Shown one piece after another: positions 1-8,470 of a DNA stretch of 64,000 nt (position 1 is the stretch's first letter; every line of letters begins with the position of its first letter). This stretch comes from Platanthera guangdongensis (Eukaryota; Streptophyta; Magnoliopsida; Asparagales; Orchidaceae), in assembly GCA_039583875.1 (NCBI GenBank), contig CM077155.1, positions 11,139,046 to 11,203,045 on the forward strand. Direction: 5' to 3'. The notes below the pieces were generated by a model that saw only the letters and a program-made list of their open reading frames with translations, was not told the DNA's origin and did not search any database. A program made the position numbers and the translations under genes.

Positions 1-37
1 GCGTCGTGTTGGTAGCTATCATTATACTTGGCCGCAC

Positions 38-2392
38 ATGCGTAGCCTCCTCTCGGATCAATTTGATCCCGCCTACCTGCGCACTAATAGCACCACACCC
101 GTTAGTAAGAATAGTTATGGCACCAGACCCGTATCTGCTTATAGGAGTGACCCTACGCCTCAGGATAGATCCTATCTACAGAGAGGTAGTAATACCCAAA
201 GTGTGCCTAGTCCCACCTATAGGGAACATAAGCCATTTAGACCCCAAAATTTAAACTCGAAAGAGGTTACTATTAGGGTGCTTGCTTCTTTAGCCTCGAC
301 ATCTAGGCCCTCTGGTATAGTGACTGATATCTCTGAGGATTCCTATGTGGATATAGAATCTCTAGATGATGAAGTTAATCAGCCAGGTGAGAGTCTTCCT
401 TCACTTACGATAGTGCCTGACTCTCCTATTGAACCTGAGGATGTGAATAGGACTAAGCTCGTCACTGAGGACGAGGCAATTCTCGTTGACGCTTTTAGTG
501 ACGTTGAGGAGATTGGTTACCCTAGTGACCTGGACGAGGATTTCGCCCCTGAGGAATCATCTCCACCCCCCATCGACGATATTTTAGTCAGGGAGTCGTC
601 TGATGACCCTGAGTCAGAAGACGTTCCGGCTGAGTCGGTAGAGTCATCCAATGTTGAAAGCTTACATGTTACTAAATTAGGTGATGACTTGCTAGGACCT
701 GGTATTATTATGGTTGACCAAGAATTAATGGATGTTCCGACGGTATTGGAAGAGTCATCTTGGGATGGTTGTTCAATTTGGGATAATCTTATTGTGATAC
801 ATCCGGGAGTTAGTTCATTTACGGTATCAACGCCGCTTAAAAGTCAAGTTAATTTTGATACTCCCCGGGATTCGATTTGTCCATCCCTTTATTTTGATTG
901 TGACGACGCACCCACTTCATGGGAAGAGTTGGTTAACGAAGGATGTGTCGTTTTGGAAAATTTACAATGTGGGGAAAAATTATCTTTGGATGACGGTAGC
1001 CCTGAGGGCCAGAAAGACATTTTGTTGATGATAGCTCTTTTACATGGGGCCCAAAACTGTTTAGAAATTTTGTCGGATACGATTTTGCCTACTTATGATA
1101 CATTCACTAATTCTGAATTAAATGAAGTATCGAATGAGTTGGAAGACTTGTCGGCTGAGTTTTCAATGAGGACGAATCCACTGTTTAATTTTTCATATGA
1201 TTTTAATGGCCTGCAACCGGAGGCTTGTTCTTGGACGAGTAATCTGTGTTTTGACGTTGAGTGTGACTTAACTTCCCCTACGGAATCACCCATGTCGACT
1301 CTCCCTCCGGTTCATTTAACTCGAGTAGATGATTGGTTAGGACACGAGCTAGTCATTCCTAGCCCTTTATATTTGGAGAAGTTTATTATTACCGCCTCCC
1401 CATTAGGCTTACTTAGATGGATGTGGGTAAACGTAGTTGGTGATGAGCGTTTTCTGCTGGCTATTCATTACGAAATTTTTAAATCAAAATTTAATTCCAA
1501 ATTTAAAACGAAAACGTTATGTTCCACTGAAATAATTTTTGAAGTTAAAGAACCCGTGGCACCTGATATAGTTCCGTTATTTTCTACTATTAATTCTAGT
1601 CATGTTGCATATGGGTTCACCCCACATGGTTTTAAGTTAATTAGACGCATTCTTATCCTTTTAATCCATCAAAATGCGTCCTTTAATTTACTTGCGAGTT
1701 CGTGTCAGAAAGTCTCCTATTGTTATGTGGATGATTTGGGTTTGGCTTGTCTCACCCCTGAACGGATGCCCCCGGACACCTTAAAAATATTAACGAATCG
1801 GCAAGTCCATCCTTTGCGAACCTTAAGGGAGTTTGGTAACATCACTTTTCTATTAGAATTTTCCATTGATTGGGGCATAGCTTCTATTTTCATCGTTTCA
1901 TATTTTACGTTTCATGCTTCTATGCCACTTGAAATGTCTACCTCTCCGTATATATATTCCACTTTGAATTCTATCGGGTTGGGTGGTGCAAGTTTCTCAG
2001 GATCATTCTCTTTCTCGGTCTCCATCGGAGGTATGTTGGTTGATGTTGTGGAAACTATTTTTCCTTCGTTGGCTAATGCGTTTTTGAGGTCCCCCCAAGA
2101 CCACTTTTTTTTGCCTTGCAGGTTCTTCTTCCCCGTCGACGATCTTCCATGCGAGTACTCACATTCCTACTCATCAGTGATGAGTATTTTTGAGAGGGGG
2201 AGGATTGATGGCGCCATGGATCCCCGTCTGAAAGCGTTCGTGGATTGGGACGGTCGTTGCCGCAAGCTCACAGATGGTATTTCTACCTCGACGCCAACGC
2301 CGCCACCAAAGCGTTCGTGTATTGGGACGATTGTGGCCGCAAGCTCACGGATGGGATTTCTACCTCGACGCCAACGCCGCCGCCACTATTAA
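38..2392 (+). CDS. Intact 784-codon ORF of unknown function in element 1
   Basis: I do not recognise this protein. The frame is open to the window edge upstream of the first in-window ATG (38), so the true start may lie further left. The N-terminus is rich in Tyr, Arg, Ser and Pro. Residues about 95-220 are strongly acidic (many Asp, Glu, Ser and Pro). The middle is mixed, and residues about 600-630 form a hydrophobic stretch that could span a membrane. No CCHC knuckle, DSGA/DTGA protease site, integrase HHCC or convincing RT block was found; a lone YVDD near residue 567 lacks RT surroundings and is probably chance. The last ~62 codons run into the presumed LTR. It stays open while nearly every other transposon gene here is broken, so it is young or under constraint. 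Element H (44567-45902) has a decayed ORF of similar composition. Confidence 0.5.
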   Translation: MRSLLSDQFDPAYLRTNSTTPVSKNSYGTRPVSAYRSDPTPQDRSYLQRGSNTQSVPSPTYREHKPFRPQNLNSKEVTIRVLASLASTSRPSGIVTDISEDSYVDIESLDDEVNQPGESLPSLTIVPDSPIEPEDVNRTKLVTEDEAILVDAFSDVEEIGYPSDLDEDFAPEESSPPPIDDILVRESSDDPESEDVPAESVESSNVESLHVTKLGDDLLGPGIIMVDQELMDVPTVLEESSWDGCSIWDNLIVIHPGVSSFTVSTPLKSQVNFDTPRDSICPSLYFDCDDAPTSWEELVNEGCVVLENLQCGEKLSLDDGSPEGQKDILLMIALLHGAQNCLEILSDTILPTYDTFTNSELNEVSNELEDLSAEFSMRTNPLFNFSYDFNGLQPEACSWTSNLCFDVECDLTSPTESPMSTLPPVHLTRVDDWLGHELVIPSPLYLEKFIITASPLGLLRWMWVNVVGDERFLLAIHYEIFKSKFNSKFKTKTLCSTEIIFEVKEPVAPDIVPLFSTINSSHVAYGFTPHGFKLIRRILILLIHQNASFNLLASSCQKVSYCYVDDLGLACLTPERMPPDTLKILTNRQVHPLRTLREFGNITFLLEFSIDWGIASIFIVSYFTFHASMPLEMSTSPYIYSTLNSIGLGGASFSGSFSFSVSIGGMLVDVVETIFPSLANAFLRSPQDHFFLPCRFFFPVDDLPCEYSHSYSSVMSIFERGRIDGAMDPRLKAFVDWDGRCRKLTDGISTSTPTPPPKRSCIGTIVAASSRMGFLPRRQRRRHY
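2231..2384 (+). repeat. 77-bp direct tandem duplication (2 copies)
   Basis: Copy 1 (2231-2307) and copy 2 (2308-2384) are nearly identical and both start AAAGCGTTCGTG. The period of 77 is not a multiple of three, so the second copy is read in another frame of the ORF and gives unrelated, Arg-rich residues up to the stop at 2392. Confidence 0.85.
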
Positions 2393-2638
2393 ATAAAATA
2401 TATAATTATGAATAAAATAATTATAATTATATATTTTATTAAATTGTTATTTTATCGATTGTTATTTTAAACAATCTTATTTCAAGCATTTTAATTTTGT
2501 ATTGCATGATGGGTGCTTATAACCATCTTGCATTTTTTATTATTCATGCAAACTCTATGCTTTATTTAATTTATGATGGGTGCATATAACTATCATGAGG
2601 GTGTTAATTTTCTAAGGTGGAGATTGAGTGGTGTAGCC

Positions 2639-2646
2639 TATATATA
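2639..2646 (+). promoter_or_regulatory. TATA box in the element 1 LTR
   Basis: TATATATA followed by GGCATGG sits about 430 bp into the LTR and is followed by a pyrimidine-rich leader. The LTR of element H has the same TATATATAGGCA core at 43518. Confidence 0.5.
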
Positions 2647-3484
2647 GGCATGGATTGTTTTCATATGGTTAAGTTGAATGAGAATTTGAAATCCTACCTC
2701 CAAAAAAAATCTCCCCCCTCTCCCTCCGATTCTAATTTCGGCTCCCTCTCAATCCTAGCCTTCTTTCCCCTCTTGGCCGCCAACCTCCTCTCCCTCCCAA
2801 GCCGCCCAACTTCTCCCCCTTCCCCCTTCAAGGAAGAATCCGGCCACCCCTCTCTCTTGGTGGTTAGAGCAAGGTGCTTGTGGTAATCTCTCGTGGATCT
2901 CGGCCAAGGCGTGACGCGACGAAGGAGGAAGAGTTTCCTCTCCATCCGGCGTAACTCCGGCGGAACCGTGGAAGAGCGATTCAAGCAAGATAACCGGAAT
3001 CATCTATTCCGGTTTGGGTAACGAAAATCTCTACCGTTGTGTGTTTTCTCCTCTGGATAGATCTTGTGGCATATGCGTGTTGCGTGGCTTGTGAAGCGTT
3101 TGAAATTTCATGGTTAAATTTTCATTGATATTGTTGGTGTTTTCCTTTTTTTCCATTTAAGTTCGTGAGGCGTGACGGCCCTCGTTTTATTTTGTTGGGA
3201 GAGAACCATCCTTGTCCGAATCTTTTGTTTTCGGTGGATTCTCTTTTGGTACAACAACGCTCGACCGAACCGCGTGGGTTCCTTTCGCTTGAGAGGACCT
3301 TGGCCTATCGCCTTGGTACTATCTTGAAGGGCTTTGCGAACCCTCCATCGTCTATGTTTAATGAATATACGAGTTGGGTAGTTGCTGCGTTTTTGTTGCT
3401 TGAGCGTGACGTGAGAGTTAGTGGAGAGCGTTGCGTTTAGTTATGTCCGTCTCCAAAACGTCAAATAGGGGCAAGCCTCCATCA

Positions 3485-4058
3485 GATCATCATCGTTCTC
3501 ATCCGGCTAGGGTTTTCGATTTCAGAGGATTCAGATCAAGAAGGTTTTACAGATAGATATTGCCGCTCAATTCATCATCTTCTATCTGATCGTGTGAAAC
3601 CAAGAAAGTCCAGATCTACTTTGCAAGAATCGGGCTCCAAATGGAATCACCGATCGAAAATGACTTCAAAGACCAGTACCGAAGCATCTTCTCAGAAAAG
3701 AATCGCAGTCACACAAGCAGAGGCGAAGAAGATAACCATGGCTGACATCAAAGGCCGTCATGCGACAACGGCAGAAACAATTAATTAATCTTAGATGAGA
3801 TACACCACACTAATATGGTATCATAACATACTATACTCAACAACCCAATTCAATTAGGGCAGTCCATACATTATGAGCTTAAATACCCTACACAAGAAGT
3901 GGCAAAAACATAATCTCACATTAAAAACCCATGTACTCTCAAACTTGCAACAATTTGGTATAAAAATGCTTTGGAGCAAGAGCTCAAAGCATGCTTATCA
4001 ACACTAATCATATTAGATGATTGAAGACTACAACTAATTATGACAATTCCTACTTAGG
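3485..4058 (+). other. Unassigned stretch
   Basis: No recognised gene. A short ATG frame at 3641 ends after about 35 codons, and an overlapping 64-codon frame (3594-3788) is also unrecognised. The text resembles a 5' leader (GGGTTTTCGATTTCAG), but I see no firm exon. Confidence 0.3.
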
Positions 4059-4195
4059 ATATACAAAACATCAATAAAGGACAGCTCAGTGCACAAAGGA
4101 ATCCCCATGTAGCGAAGATCCGGCGAAAGATCCCACCAAAAGGGTGAAATGTAGGCAAACCTTACCATGCATTTTTGTAAGAGGTTGCTTCCAGG

Positions 4196-4664
4196 AAGTG
4201 GCGGACACAAGAATTTTTTCCAATGGGAGGACTTCAAAATTATTTGACTCATCAGTTTCATCATGACGAGCTCAATGAACATGAATATCTCAGATGACCA
4301 AACACACTGTATTTGATAGAGGAAGCAAGACTCGACACGATAAAGAAGGGAACCCTAGTTTTGGATGAAATCGGAGAAGAAAAACTTAGGCTAATACTTT
4401 TTAAAAAAAAATTAGGGTATTAGGCATAGTTTAAATCATGACTAATATTATTAATTTTTTTACAGAAAATGGTATTAGTCACGGTTTAAACATGACTAAT
4501 ACAATTATTTTTTAAAAGAATAGGGTATTAGTCACGGTTTAAACCGTGACTAATAGAATTAAGAATGGGATATTAGTCATGGTTAAAACCATGGCTAATA
4601 CTACTTTTTAAAAAATTGAGTGTGAGGTGCCGCCCACCCTCGCCCCAAGGTGGGTCTGCCCCTA
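4196..4664. mobile_element. hAT-like non-autonomous element (469 bp) inside the SINE
   Basis: It is flanked by a perfect 8-bp TSD, CTTCCAGG (4188-4195 and 4665-4672), which is the hAT superfamily size. The ends are imperfect inverted repeats: AAGTGGCGGACACA against TAGGGGCAGACCCA, 10 of 14 matching. No transposase ORF. Removing it rejoins SINE sequence. Confidence 0.75.
4416..4600. repeat. Four short palindromic repeats
   Basis: About 30-bp units of the form TATTAGTCACGGTTTAAACC plus its complement lie at 4416-4448, 4472-4502, 4526-4555 and 4571-4600. The third is close to a perfect palindrome. They resemble subterminal repeats of CACTA elements but lie inside the 469-bp hAT-like element. 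Confidence 0.7.
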
Positions 4665-4688
4665 CTTCCAGGACTCAACCAGTGACCT

Positions 4689-5350
4689 CAGTGACGGACG
4701 TAGAGAATATTCTCAGTGTGGGCGGTGTATATTTTTTAAAACAAAATAAATTAATAAATATAAATAAATATGTCTATATTATATTAAAATATCAAATAAT
4801 ACTTGATAATTGTTAAACACTCATAATTTTTTTAAAAAATAGTAAATAAATATGTCATACATAGAAAATAAAATGATAAATACAGCTTTTAAGACATATA
4901 ATTGTAAGTAATTAAAATAATAAATTTTACGATGTTACAAATTTGAATTATATTTATAAATAAAAATAATAATAAATAGATGTGTCATACCGAAATAAAA
5001 TGGTAAATAAATGTGTCATCCTTAAAAAATAAAATGATAGATACATGTAAAATAAATAAAAATAAATGTTAAATGAATATGAAATAAAAAGGAAAAAATG
5101 GGTAATGAATAAAAAATAAAAAGATAAATAAATGTGTTTTGCATATGAATTGAACTCATGACAACATAATAAAATACTGCAAACTTTACCAACTTACCAA
5201 GCAGACAAACATGTATATTTTATTAATATTATTATATATATATTTAAAATCAAACAAATAAAAAACATGTTTACTACTGTTCAAAAGCAATATTTTTTCA
5301 AATCAGTGTCGACGGCCGCCCACACTGGGCCCTATGTGGATCCGCCCCTG
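4689..5350. mobile_element. hAT-like non-autonomous element (662 bp) inside the SINE
   Basis: A perfect 8-bp TSD, AGTGACCT, lies at 4681-4688 and 5351-5358. The termini CAGTGACGGA and CAGGGGCGGA (complement of the right end) extend into a shared CAGTGTGGGCGG about 25 bp in. The interior is very AT-rich with no coding capacity. The SINE continues exactly across it. Confidence 0.78.
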
Positions 5351-5425
5351 AGTGACCTCAAAGTCGCACGACAACACCTCAACCGGTGCATCTAGGCTCC
5401 CCTTCCATATACAAAACATCAATAA

Positions 5426-6183
5426 TAAGAAAAAAAAAGCATTCCATTTTAATAAGGATATAAATTATTTAATAGCTCAAGGATGGAAGATATTTCTTTT
5501 GGAGACATAAGACCCTTTAATCATATTACAACTTACAAGACATTATTTGTAATTTGTGTCATTGCATGATAAAAACATCATTTATTTTGCATTAAAGAAC
5601 ACAGTATTTGGCACACAAAAAAAACACTCCAATGTTGAAACAAGTGCTCAGAATATATTCTCATGTTACGAAAAAATGTAGTCTCGTGTATTTAACATAG
5701 AACTTGAGCACCGTGCTGACCGTTAGCCCAAGCACAAGATTTATTTTCGTTACTAAAGACTTTTGGCGGAGAAATGACGCATTTTTGGAGTGGACTATTT
5801 CTCAAATAGATTTGGACGCGTATAATTAGGCTTCATTTGAAAAATTGGTCTCATTTGGTGCATCTTATTCAAACCTTTTGTATTGGCACACCATGCATTC
5901 GTACGGCCTGTATGTTTCATCTTTCTTGCAAGTTCTAACTTGATATCAGAGCAGGCTGGTCACAATGACACACTTATGTCACCAAATTATAAGAGACTTT
6001 TACGTATTAGAGACAAAGTAGTCTTGTGCGTTTATTATAGATCATCCTCGCCTGCTATGTAAACATATAATTTTCCGCTAATCTTCAGCCTATGTTTTCT
6101 AACTGAAAGCAGGAAGTCAATGCATATTTGGTTCATGTTACAGCTTATATAATCATCCCTGCTAACTCTGTTCATTTATAGTC
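5426..6183. other. Unassigned stretch with a primer-site-like motif
   Basis: No gene seen. TTGATATCAGAGCAGG at 5940-5955 resembles a degenerate LTR-retrotransposon primer binding site, so the preceding ~400 bp could be an old LTR, but no partner copy was found. Confidence 0.25.
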
Positions 6184-6277
6184 CACAGATGAGAAGGTAA
6201 CAGCAAGAAGTAAATTCATAGCTGATTTCTACAGGCACAAGCACAATTCAGATGAAATTTATAGCAGGTTTCTCTGA
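6184..6277 (+). pseudogene. Possible terminal exon of a convergent plus-strand gene or gene relic
   Basis: A pyrimidine-containing tract ending TTTATAG is followed by 30 sense codons with natural composition (SerThrAspGluLys start, residues ARSKFIADFYRHKH in the middle) and a TGA at 6275-6277. It would converge on the host gene's 3' end at 6831. I do not recognise the protein and found no upstream exon, so this may be chance. Confidence 0.25.
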
Positions 6278-6830
6278 TGCGATAACCCAGCACAACGAAT
6301 TTTGTGTTCGGTAGGGATCCCAATGAATCATATTTAACACGAGAACCTAATTAATTAGTAGGTTCTTCTTTTTCCCTGTTTAGAACTCATACATACTAGC
6401 AACTTTTTATGTTTGGGGTTGGAATGCACAAACCAGGTCGTCAAGTCTACTCCGTGTTTTGGTTTAGCTGAAATGGGTTTCGGGTCAATATTTTCAACAC
6501 GTTCAATAAACTGATTGTGTTCGTGTTGATTATTGTGTGATTTTCACGGCGAACCTGACCCATTAACCCGAATCATGCAAATTGATACAAAATGCATGCA
6601 AGAGCGTGTGGCCCCCTGCGTGTAACAAACAACATAATCAAAACAGAGTCATCTACAACATAATCAAAACTGAGTCGTCTGCGTCCAAAAGAACTACAAC
6701 ACAAAAAGTAGAGAGCCAAAATCAAATCAGCTAGGAATTTGCGGGCGGAAGCCTAGTTGACAACATTTCTTGTGGTTTTATGTTAGGCTTAAATATCACA
6801 AGACAGGGCAGTATAGTTAAACTATTGTCA

Positions 6831-7040
6831 TCAAAAGAGATCATCATAAGCTCTGATTTTCCTTTCAGCATAGGAAAGTTGGGGAACTTTCTTAGTTACT
6901 AGTGTACCCGGAATTATCTGCTTCTTAGTTCTGCCATGTCTGCTCAAAGGCTTTTCGGCTCGCAGGAGTTTGGAAGTGGAAGAAGCTCTGACTCCGAGTC
7001 TCCAATGTGCCACCGGGTCACTCGCCCGAGCCACTAGAAG
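6831..7040 (-). CDS. Last exon of an At1g27050-like RRM protein gene
   Basis: The minus strand has an acceptor (CATATTGCAG, AG at 7042-7041) followed by 69 codons and a stop at 6833-6831. The product starts LLVARASDPVAHWRLGV and contains SKLLRAEKPLSRHGRTKK and the terminal AYDDLF. From memory this matches the C-terminal half of the plant family 'uncharacterized protein At1g27050', where a similar ATDP-W-GV block and an LLRAEKPLSRHGR block follow an RRM. The N-terminal half, with the RRM, is 39.8 kb away at 46884-47219 on the same strand. Phase 0 on both sides gives SSK|LLVARASDP. The role is unknown; the RRM suggests RNA binding. Confidence 0.8.
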   Translation of the reverse strand, partial: LLVARASDPVAHWRLGVRASSTSKLLRAEKPLSRHGRTKKQIIPGTLVTKKVPQLSYAERKIRAYDDLF

Positions 7041-7107
7041 CTGCAATATGAGGACGGAGGTCAGAATCTATATATCCATATAGTTAGTAAACGTGTCGGG
7101 AGATTAA

Positions 7108-7234
7108 GGCTCCGTTTGGGAGGACTTATTTTCACCGGTCAAGCGGTTACGACCGCATGTACCGGACCTTAATTAAGGCCGGGTACATGCGGTCGTAACC
7201 GCTTGACCGGTGAAAAAAGTCCCCAAACGGAGCC
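7108..7234. mobile_element. Tourist-like foldback MITE 1 of a four-element array
   Basis: It is flanked by TAA (7105-7107, 7235-7237). It reads GGCTCCGTTTGG...CCAAACGGAGCC and is almost wholly self-complementary: each arm has CCGGTCAAGCGGTTACGACC and meets at a central TTAATTAA. TAA TSDs suggest PIF/Harbinger (Tourist-like). Confidence 0.8.
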
Positions 7235-7237
7235 TAA

Positions 7238-7367
7238 GGCTCCGTTTGACGGGACTTATTTTCTCCGGTCAAGCAGTTACGACCGCATGAACCGGACCAT
7301 AATTAAGGTTTAGTTCATGCGGTCGTAACCACTTGACCGGTAAAAATAAGTCCTCTCAAATGAAGAC
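7238..7367. mobile_element. Tourist-like foldback MITE 2
   Basis: It is a diverged copy of MITE 1 (GGCTCCGTTTGACGGGAC start, arms with GTTACGACCGCATGAACC), flanked by TAA at 7235-7237 and 7368-7370. The right terminus is decayed (AAATGAAGAC for AAACGGAGCC). Confidence 0.75.
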
Positions 7368-7370
7368 TAA

Positions 7371-7573
7371 GGCTGTGTTTGGCGCGGCTTATCGCAACTT
7401 ATTTGCTCTGGTGAGGTTGGACAAAAATCTCATTGTCATACCAAAATCTAATGCCTCAAACTACTTTCTTTTTTGTAACATTTGTGATACCAAACATACA
7501 TTCTATGACAATGACATTTTTATCCAACCTCATCGGAGTAAATAAGCTGCGATAAGTCGCACCAAACCAAGCC
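7371..7573. mobile_element. Tourist-like MITE 3
   Basis: A different family member, GGCTGTGTTTGGCGCGGC to ACCAAACCAAGCC. Arms carry GCTTATCGCA/TGCGATAAG and GAGGTTGGACAAAAAT/ATTTTTATCCAACCTC. Flanked by TAA at 7368-7370 and 7574-7576. Confidence 0.75.
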
Positions 7574-7576
7574 TAA

Positions 7577-7793
7577 GGCTCCGTTTGGCACTGCGTTTTT
7601 GCTCCAGTGAGTTTGGACAAAAAGCATTTGAATGCAACTATATTTGGCAAGACAACTATTATGACCACAACCAAGAAAATAAAGCTAGTTTTGAACATAA
7701 AAGGAAATGAAGTTCCATAGATGAGGTGGGCGTTCATGAACAGTGTTTAATAACCACCACGTTACAATTGCCACCGCCGTGTCAAACGGAGCC
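7577..7793. mobile_element. Tourist-like MITE 4
   Basis: The termini GGCTCCGTTTGGCAC and GTGTCAAACGGAGCC are inverted repeats, flanked by TAA at 7574-7576 and 7794-7796. The interior is not self-complementary, unlike MITEs 1 and 2. Confidence 0.7.
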
Positions 7794-7844
7794 TAAATTA
7801 CTTACAAAGAATATTTTAGTGACAATTTCATTTGGGTAATGTTA

Positions 7845-8113
7845 CAAAAAATCTCACTAATGCCTAAGTAAATCATGTCTTTTCTTATAGTTTCATTCCC
7901 AGTTTTTATTGGTCTACCCCTCCCCCGTTTAACATGCCTAGAGACTAAACTATCACAACGCCTAATAGGTGCCTTTAATGGTCACCTTTGTACATGTCTG
8001 AACTATCTTAGTCGAGCTTCTCGCATCTTCTTTACAATTGGCGTCACTCCTGCCTTATCCCTCTGATACATTTATTCCTAATTTTATTCAGTCTCGTGTG
8101 TCCACACATCCAC
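7845..8113 (-). mobile_element. RTE-type LINE 3' UTR fragment
   Basis: It matches, in the same orientation, the 3'-UTR text next to the RTE reverse transcriptase at 38930-40235: shared stretches include CTTAGTCGAGCTTCTCGCAT, the 'cttatccct...gatacat' block and TCGTGTGTCCACACATCCAC. It lacks both the terminal GTT-rich tail and the coding part. Confidence 0.7.
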
Positions 8114-8470
8114 CTATTAAAATGCAAGTCATATACACATAAAATCAGTCTAACAATCTAACCATAGATCATGTACATTTCTAATTATTGCATTCAATAA
8201 CTGAATAAAAAATTTAAATAGAAATTGTCTATAATTAAAAGATAAATTAACATACATTTAATTACAAAAATAGTATTGATAGCTCTTTAATTATCTATAT
8301 TTTAATATAATATTGTATTATTAAATAATTAACTTTTATTCATTTTATCTTAATTTTGGTCTAATTCACTTTCTTTTAGGGTTTCAGGAATGAATAGATT
8401 GCTGGTAGCAATTTAGAGCATACAGTCATACTCAGGAGTCAAAATGGAGCATTTCGGGAAAATTGCAAAG
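8114..8470. other. AT-rich stretch, nothing recognised
   Basis: No gene, terminal repeat or tandem repeat was seen in this AT-rich interval. Confidence 0.5.

Larger units (their letters stand above)
1..3484 (+). mobile_element. 3' portion of a coding LTR retrotransposon of unknown clade (element 1)
   Basis: The left end is outside the window. The region holds one long open frame, then a purine tract (GAGAGGGGGAGGATTG, 2192-2207) and a sequence starting TGATGG that behaves like a 3' LTR: it has a TATA motif, a pyrimidine-rich leader and a CCATCA end at 3484. No gag zinc knuckle, protease, RT, RNase H or integrase motif is visible, so I infer a non-autonomous element mobilised in trans. The 5' LTR and primer site lie off the window, so the LTR pair cannot be confirmed here. 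Confidence 0.55.
2206..3484 (+). repeat. Probable 3' LTR of element 1
   Basis: It begins TGATGG directly after a polypurine tract and ends CCATCA, giving 6-bp inverted termini typical of LTRs. Inside are an AT-rich U3, a TATA motif at 2639-2646, and a C/T-rich then mixed R-U5 region. Boundaries are inferred from motifs only, because the partner LTR is not in the window. Confidence 0.5.
4059..5425 (-). mobile_element. Au-like SINE split by two later insertions, with 19-bp TSD
   Basis: A tRNA-derived SINE on the minus strand lies in three pieces: 5' head 5406-5359 (starting GGAAGGGGAGCC), middle 4688-4673 (box-B-like GGTTGAGTCC), and 3' part 4195-4078 (CAACCTCTTACAAAAATGCA, ending GTGCACTGAGCTGTCCTT). 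The pieces total about 182 bp, the usual size of Au SINEs as I recall the family. Identical 19-bp repeats, ATATACAAAACATCAATAA, flank it at 4059-4077 and 5407-5425. Naming the family from memory is the weak point; the structure is read directly. Confidence 0.75.

Noticed and set aside
1700..1740. YVDD-like tetrad in the ORF of element 1 as an RT active site
   Set aside because: None of the surrounding RT blocks (KARLVARG, LDVKNAFL, YGLKQSPRAW) is present.
5940..5955. A complete LTR retrotransposon starting near 5500
   Set aside because: Only a primer-site-like motif was seen; no LTR partner or coding sequence follows.
7108..7367. Inverted repeats as a CRISPR array or a terminator
   Set aside because: TAA-flanked terminal repeats and a plant context identify MITEs; no direct repeat-spacer pattern.
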